Below are positions 59,787-64,000 of a DNA stretch of 64,000 bases, in pieces. This DNA comes from Ruthenibacterium lactatiformans (GTDB lineage Bacteria > Bacillota > Clostridia > Oscillospirales > Ruminococcaceae), in the NCBI RefSeq assembly GCF_000949455.1, contig NZ_JXXK01000005.1:100028-164027 (forward strand), read 5' to 3'. The notes under the pieces were generated by a model, which was not told the DNA's origin, ran no database searches, and saw nothing but the letters and a program-made list of their open reading frames with translations. Positions within the stretch are counted from its first letter, which is position 1, and every line of letters begins with the position of its first letter. The position numbers and the translations under genes are program-made.

Positions 59787-60806
59787 ATGAAGGAAGCATT
59801 GCAAAACATCCGGCAAAGCGCGGACGCGCTGATTGCCCAGGCGGCCGACGCCGCCGCCGTGGACGAACTGCGCGTGCGCTTTCTGGGCAAGAAGGGCGAG
59901 CTGACGGCCATTTTAAAGCAGATGGGCCGGCTTTCCGCCGAGGAACGGCCCGTCGTCGGCGCGCTGGCCAACGAGGTGCGCGAGGCCATCACAGCCGATA
60001 TCGCGCGCCGCACCAAAGAGCTGGAAAGCGCGGCGCTCGCCGCGCGCCTGGCCGCGGAGGAAATCGACGTAACGCTGCCGGGCAAAGCGCCCGCGCAGGG
60101 CAAGCGCCACCCTTTCGAGCAGGTGCTGGGCGAGCTGAAGGAAATTTTTCTGGGCATGGGCTTCGACATCGTTTCCGGCCCCGAGGTGGAGCTGGACCAC
60201 TACAATTTTGAAATGCTCAATATGCCCAAGAGCCACCCGGCCCGGGACACCCAGGATACGTTCTATTTCACCGAAAACGTGCTGCTGCGCACGCAGACCA
60301 GCCCCATGCAGATTCGCACGATGGAAAAGCAGAAGCCGCCCATCCGCATCATCTGCCCGGGCCGCGTTTACCGCTCCGACGCGGTGGACGCCACACACAG
60401 CCCCATTTTCCACCAGTGCGAAGGCCTTGTGGTGGATAAGGGCGTGACGTTCAGCGATTTGAAAGGCACGCTGGAGCTTTTCATCAAAAAGCTGTACGGC
60501 GAAGAAACGCGCGTGCGCTTCCGCCCGCACCACTTCCCCTACACCGAGCCGTCCGCCGAAATGGACATGAGCTGTTTTAAGTGCGGCGGCAAGGGCTGCA
60601 GCATGTGCAAGGGCGAGGGCTGGATCGAGATCCTCGGCTGCGGCATGGTGCACCCGCAGGTGCTGGAAAACTGCGGCATCGACCCCGAGGTGTATTCCGG
60701 CTTCGCCTTCGGCGTGGGGCTGGAGCGCATCGCCATGATGCGCTACGGCATCGACGATATGCGCCTGCTGTACGAAAACGACCTGCGTTTTCTCAAACAA
60801 TTCTGA
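59787..60806 (+). CDS. pheS: Phenylalanyl-tRNA synthetase alpha subunit
   Basis: 339 residues. N-terminal coiled coil then class II catalytic core: KRHPFEQVLGELKEIFLGMGF, RTQTSPMQIRTM, FHQCEGLVVD and GVGLERIAMMRYGI. Pairs with PheT to charge tRNA-Phe. AAAGGAGAG precedes the ATG; 19 bases before pheT. Confidence 0.97.
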   Translation: MKEALQNIRQSADALIAQAADAAAVDELRVRFLGKKGELTAILKQMGRLSAEERPVVGALANEVREAITADIARRTKELESAALAARLAAEEIDVTLPGKAPAQGKRHPFEQVLGELKEIFLGMGFDIVSGPEVELDHYNFEMLNMPKSHPARDTQDTFYFTENVLLRTQTSPMQIRTMEKQKPPIRIICPGRVYRSDAVDATHSPIFHQCEGLVVDKGVTFSDLKGTLELFIKKLYGEETRVRFRPHHFPYTEPSAEMDMSCFKCGGKGCSMCKGEGWIEILGCGMVHPQVLENCGIDPEVYSGFAFGVGLERIAMMRYGIDDMRLLYENDLRFLKQF

Positions 60807-60825
60807 ACAAAGGAGTGTATAGACC

Positions 60826-63204
60826 ATGAAAATGCCGATGAACTGGGCGAAAGAGTTCGCCGAATTTGAATGCACTCCCCAGGAATTTGCCGACCGCATG
60901 ACCATGAGCGGCAGCAAGGTGGAAACCTACGAGTGCGAGGCCGACGGCATAAAAAACGTCGTCGTGGGCAAAATTTTGGAGATCGTCCCCCATCCGGATT
61001 CCGACCATATGGTAGTGTGCCAGGTGGACGTGGGCCGCGATGCGCCGGTACAAATCGTCACAGGCGCAAACAACCTGAAGGTGGGCGACCTTGTGCCCGC
61101 CGCACTGCACGTGGCAAAGCTGCCCGGCGGCAAGGAGATCCGCAGGGGTAAGCTGCGCGGCGTGGAATCGGGCGGCATGCTGTGCAGCCTGTCCGAGCTG
61201 GGCCTTACTACACACGATTTTCCAAACGCCGTCGAGGACGGCATTCTGGTGCTGGACGAGGAATGGCCCGTGGGCACAGACGCTGTGAAGGCGCTTGGTA
61301 TGGACGACGTGTGCGTGGATTTTGAGATCACGCCCAACCGGCCCGACTGTCTGGCCGTGCGCGGTCTGGCGCGGGAGGCCGCCGCTACCTTCGGCGTGCC
61401 CTTTCTGGACCACGAGCCGCAGGTAAAACCCGGCCACGGCGATGTGAACCGCTTTTTGAAGGTAGACATTGAAAACCCCGGACTGTGCTACCGTTATGTG
61501 GGCGCAGTGGTGGAAAACGTGCGCGTGAAGCCCAGCCCCCGCTGGATGCGCGAGCGCCTGCGCCTGTGCGGCGTGCGCCCCATCAACAACCTGGTGGACA
61601 TCACCAACTATGTCATGCTGGAATACGGCCAGCCCATGCACTGCTTCGACTATAAATATGTAAACGGCGGGCACATTACCGTGCGCAACGCGAAGCCCGG
61701 CGAGGAAATTGAAACGCTGGACGGCGCAAACCGCACGCTGGGCGAGGAAATGCTCGTCATCGCCGACGAAAAAGGCCCCATCGCCGTGGCGGGTGTCATG
61801 GGCGGCGAGTTTTCCGGCGTGTATGACGACACCACCACCATCGTGTTCGAAAGCGCCATGTTCAACGGCCCCTCCGTGCGCACCACGGCCAAAAAGCTGG
61901 GCATGCGCACCGAGGCCAGCGGCCGCTATGAAAAAGGGCTGGACCCCAACGGCTGCCGCCGCTGCCTGGACCGTGCGCTGGAGCTGGTGCAGCTTCTGGA
62001 CGCGGGCGACGTGGTGAACGGCGTGGTGGACGTCTGGGTGCACAAGCGCGAAGAACGCCGCATCCCCTTGCGCGTGGATGCGGTGAACCGCCTGCTGGGC
62101 ACGCAGCTGGACAAAGCGCAGATGGTAAATATCCTGCTGCCGCTGGGCTTCGGGATGGACGGCGACGATATTATCATCCCTTCCAGCCGCTGGGATATGG
62201 AGCGGGACTGCGACGTGGCCGAAGAGGTTGCCCGTTTTGTGGGCTACAACAAAATGCCCAGCACGGCCATCCGGGGCGTGGCCAGCGCCCGCCCCACCGA
62301 GCGCCAGACCTTCCATGAAACGCTGATGAACGCGCTGGTGGGCTACGGCATGTACGAGATCGAAACCTTCAGCTTTTACAGCCGAAAGGCCTTCGACGCC
62401 GTCAATCTGCCGGAAAACGACCCGCTGCGCAACGCGCTGGTCATCTCGAACCCTCTGGGCGAGGACACCAGCATCATGCGCACCACGGCGCTGCCCAGCA
62501 TGATGGATGTAATCGCGCGCAACTACAACGCCCGCGCCGCCGAGTGCGCGCTGTTTGAGGACACCACCACCTATACCCCCAACGCCGACCCGGACCAGCT
62601 CCCCACCGAGACGGAAACCCTGATGCTGGGCGCCTACGGCGCGGGCTGGGATTATCTCGGCCTGAAGGGCGTGGTGGAAAAGCTGCTGGAAACGGCCCGC
62701 GTTGCAGACGCGCGCTTTGCGCGCAACACGGCGGGCACATCGTATCATCCGGGCCGCTGCGCGGATATCTGGCTGGGCGAAGATAAGCTGGGAACCATTG
62801 GCGAGGTACACCCCGCCGTGCTGGCCAACTACGGCGTAAAGCCGCGCGTTGTGGCCGCCGAGCTGCGCATGGACGTTCTGTTCGCTCACCGCGGCGGCAC
62901 CCCCGCGTTCAAGCAGCTGCCCAAGCACCCGGCCATTACCCGTGACCTTGCGCTGGTGGCGGACGACGCCGTGCCCGCGGCAGACATCGCGTCGCGCATC
63001 CGTAAGGCTGCCGGAAAAGCGCTGGAAAGCCTGACGCTGTTCGACGTATACACCGGCGAGCATATGGCTCCGGGCAAAAAGAGTCTGGCGTACAGTCTGG
63101 TTCTGCGCGCGGCGGACCGCACGCTCACCGACGAAGAAGCCGAAAACGCCGTGAAAAAGGTACTGGCGAACCTGGCGGAAATCGGCGTGGAGCTGCGCAG
63201 CTGA
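60826..63204 (+). CDS. pheT: Phenylalanyl-tRNA synthetase beta subunit
   Basis: 792 residues, full length. Order: N-terminal with tRNA-binding OB domain (about 40-150, VVGKILEIVPHPDSDHM), B3/B4 editing domain, B5, class II-like core, and the C-terminal anticodon-binding domain (KQLPKHPAITRDLALVADD). Forms the alpha2-beta2 enzyme with PheS. Confidence 0.97.
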   Translation: MKMPMNWAKEFAEFECTPQEFADRMTMSGSKVETYECEADGIKNVVVGKILEIVPHPDSDHMVVCQVDVGRDAPVQIVTGANNLKVGDLVPAALHVAKLPGGKEIRRGKLRGVESGGMLCSLSELGLTTHDFPNAVEDGILVLDEEWPVGTDAVKALGMDDVCVDFEITPNRPDCLAVRGLAREAAATFGVPFLDHEPQVKPGHGDVNRFLKVDIENPGLCYRYVGAVVENVRVKPSPRWMRERLRLCGVRPINNLVDITNYVMLEYGQPMHCFDYKYVNGGHITVRNAKPGEEIETLDGANRTLGEEMLVIADEKGPIAVAGVMGGEFSGVYDDTTTIVFESAMFNGPSVRTTAKKLGMRTEASGRYEKGLDPNGCRRCLDRALELVQLLDAGDVVNGVVDVWVHKREERRIPLRVDAVNRLLGTQLDKAQMVNILLPLGFGMDGDDIIIPSSRWDMERDCDVAEEVARFVGYNKMPSTAIRGVASARPTERQTFHETLMNALVGYGMYEIETFSFYSRKAFDAVNLPENDPLRNALVISNPLGEDTSIMRTTALPSMMDVIARNYNARAAECALFEDTTTYTPNADPDQLPTETETLMLGAYGAGWDYLGLKGVVEKLLETARVADARFARNTAGTSYHPGRCADIWLGEDKLGTIGEVHPAVLANYGVKPRVVAAELRMDVLFAHRGGTPAFKQLPKHPAITRDLALVADDAVPAADIASRIRKAAGKALESLTLFDVYTGEHMAPGKKSLAYSLVLRAADRTLTDEEAENAVKKVLANLAEIGVELRS

Positions 63205-63225
63205 AAATGGGGTTCGAACCGGAAT

Positions 63226-63285
63226 GGGGCTGCCGGTAAGCCCAGTGCCAATGCTTCTCAGGCGCTGCTTTGCCGGCAGCCCCAA
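63226..63285. terminator. Hairpin after pheT
   Basis: GGGGCTGCCGG pairs with CCGGCAGCCCC around about 37 bases; T-run (TTTTTGCC) only 15 bases later. Possible terminator. Confidence 0.5.
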
Positions 63286-63316
63286 ATACCGATTGCGGCG
63301 TTTTTGCCCCAAATGC

Positions 63317-63345
63317 TTGCATCGGCGGCTCTTTTAGGCTACAAT
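63317..63345 (+). promoter_or_regulatory. Promoter of ireB
   Basis: TTGCAT, 17-base spacer, TACAAT, 41 bases before the ATG. Confidence 0.75.
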
Positions 63346-63386
63346 ATAGATTGATACCGAACGCTTTTGTAGGAGGGAATGAGAGT

Positions 63387-63632
63387 ATGAGCGAACCGAC
63401 CACCATCTTCTCCATTTACGATGATAAGGACCGCGAGATCCGCGCCGTGCTGACGGAGGTTTACCGCGCCCTGAAGGAGAAAGGCTACAACCCCATCAAC
63501 CAGCTTGTGGGGTACATCCTCTCGGAAGATCCCACCTATATCACTACTTATCAGGGCGCCCGCTCCCTAATCCGCAAGATCGACCGCGACGATCTGCTGC
63601 AGGCGCTGCTGAAAAGTTACCTCGGCGAATAA
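63387..63632 (+). CDS. ireB: IreB family regulatory phosphoprotein
   Basis: 81 residues, UPF0297. The N-terminal TTIFSIYDD contains the paired Thr residues that the IreK Ser/Thr kinase phosphorylates in Enterococcus, where IreB dampens cephalosporin resistance; GYNPINQLVGYILSEDPTYIT is the family core. Usually followed by ruvX, but here a different small gene follows. AGGAGGG precedes the ATG. Confidence 0.93.
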   Translation: MSEPTTIFSIYDDKDREIRAVLTEVYRALKEKGYNPINQLVGYILSEDPTYITTYQGARSLIRKIDRDDLLQALLKSYLGE

Positions 63633-63653
63633 TCTTAAAAGGAGACCCGTTTC

Positions 63654-63959
63654 ATGGCTTTTACACCCAAACTCACATATAAGGGCCGTCCGCTGGTGCG
63701 CTGCAAAAACGACATCTATTACGGCAGCCTGTCGGACCCGTACGTCATCTTCATGCAGGTGCTCACCAGCAAGGAAGAAAACGGCGTGCAGGTGGCGGAC
63801 CGCATCCACGTTACGCTGCTGTCCACCGACACCACCAAAAGCCCCATCGAGCGCATGAAGAAGCAGAGCGATAAAAACGGCCTGTGGAGCGCGCTGGAGA
63901 TCGGCACCATCTGGTTGGAGAAATCCCTGCTGGACGCGAAAAAGGAAGAGAAAAAATAA
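63654..63959 (+). CDS. Small hypothetical protein downstream of ireB
   Basis: 101 residues, soluble, lysine-rich end. LTYKGRPLVRCKNDIYYG and IFMQVLTSKEENG suggest a beta-rich fold. I do not know the family, but the strong AAGGAG site, codon use and 21-base spacing from ireB support a real, cotranscribed gene. Confidence 0.75.
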   Translation: MAFTPKLTYKGRPLVRCKNDIYYGSLSDPYVIFMQVLTSKEENGVQVADRIHVTLLSTDTTKSPIERMKKQSDKNGLWSALEIGTIWLEKSLLDAKKEEKK

Positions 63960-63966
63960 TCGGCGA

Positions 63967-64000
63967 AGCCGGGCGGGGAAAGACTCCGCTCGGCTTTTTT
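63967..64000 (+). terminator. Terminator of the ireB unit
   Basis: GCCGGGCGGGG pairs imperfectly with CTCCGCTCGGC, followed by TTTTTT at the window end. Confidence 0.8.

Noticed and set aside
60793..63312. Minus-strand open frame of 839 codons
   Set aside because: Shadow of pheT.
1..64000. CRISPR array, rRNA genes, prophage
   Set aside because: No regularly spaced repeats, no rRNA sequence and no phage structural or integrase genes were found on either strand.

Overview
The window looks like chromosomal DNA from a GC-rich anaerobic Clostridia of the Oscillospiraceae/Ruminococcaceae type (Faecalibacterium/Gemmiger-like; inferred from gene content and style, not from any search). Supporting signs are the fused ispH-rpsA gene, the ireB gene, a phenylalanine T-box before pheST, AGGAGG ribosome sites, TTGACA-17-TATAAT promoters, two DUF3795 proteins, a MutS-like membrane ATPase and an EF-G paralogue. 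No rRNA, CRISPR array, prophage or complete insertion sequence is visible.

Layout. 0.2-1.2 kb: AraC-type regulator. 1.3-4.9 kb (minus): a guanine-type purine riboswitch with its terminator precedes tatD, an NCS2 purine permease and an M20 amidohydrolase. 5-8.5 kb: AIM24 protein, a putative papain-like peptidase, two tRNA-Ser genes, an FMN-binding lipoprotein and a small membrane protein. 8.6-18.8 kb (plus): a self-cleaving XRE-S24 repressor, a histidine phosphatase, an overlapping four-gene set (radical SAM / TIGR03915 / Nudix / broken AAA ATPase), DUF3795, iron-sulfur flavoprotein, MutS-like ATPase, a DUF1232 pseudogene, a second DUF3795, cyclophilin and GtrA. 19-24.7 kb (minus): PsiE, YhfC protease, a very large membrane protein resembling a dead P-type ATPase, rlmB and a small tail-anchored protein. 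24.7-27.1 kb (plus): AT-rich repeat region, sdpR-sdpI and fba. 27.3-30 kb (minus): nagA and a VWA protein. 30.4-33.9 kb (plus): unknown gene, double-AAA protein, GNAT. 34-39.4 kb (minus): decayed region, a MITE, lysS, greA, EF-G paralogue. 39.8-44 kb: PNPOx protein, SDR, tadA, CPBP protease, five-repeat lipoprotein. 44.2-48.8 kb (minus): baiN-cmk-plsC-ispH/rpsA. 49.4-52.7 kb (plus): GT-C enzyme, UbiA-type transferase, HAD phosphatase. 52.8-55.3 kb (minus): DD-carboxypeptidase and a headless CCA-adding enzyme homologue. 55.4-56.8 kb: murC. 57-59.2 kb (minus): acpS-grpB-HD-mazF, with a second MITE at the mazF stop. 59.4-64 kb (plus): T-box-pheS-pheT, then ireB and a small unknown gene.

Most genes are housekeeping: translation (lysS, pheST, tadA, rlmB, S1, greA), wall synthesis (murC, DD-carboxypeptidase) and lipids (plsC, acpS). 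The best candidates for undescribed biology are: (1) a structured intergenic repeat at about 24.2-24.3 and 49.06-49.16 kb that folds into a four-way junction with a covarying hairpin and sits next to promoters; (2) a small MITE family with 18-bp terminal repeats (34.6 and 56.9 kb); (3) the catalytically dead P-type ATPase-like protein; (4) the AAA protein pairing a degenerate module with an intact one; (5) the CCA-adding enzyme homologue lacking its catalytic head; (6) a polyprenyl-phosphate sugar mini-locus at 49-52.7 kb. All functional statements rest on reading motifs by eye; no database search was run.
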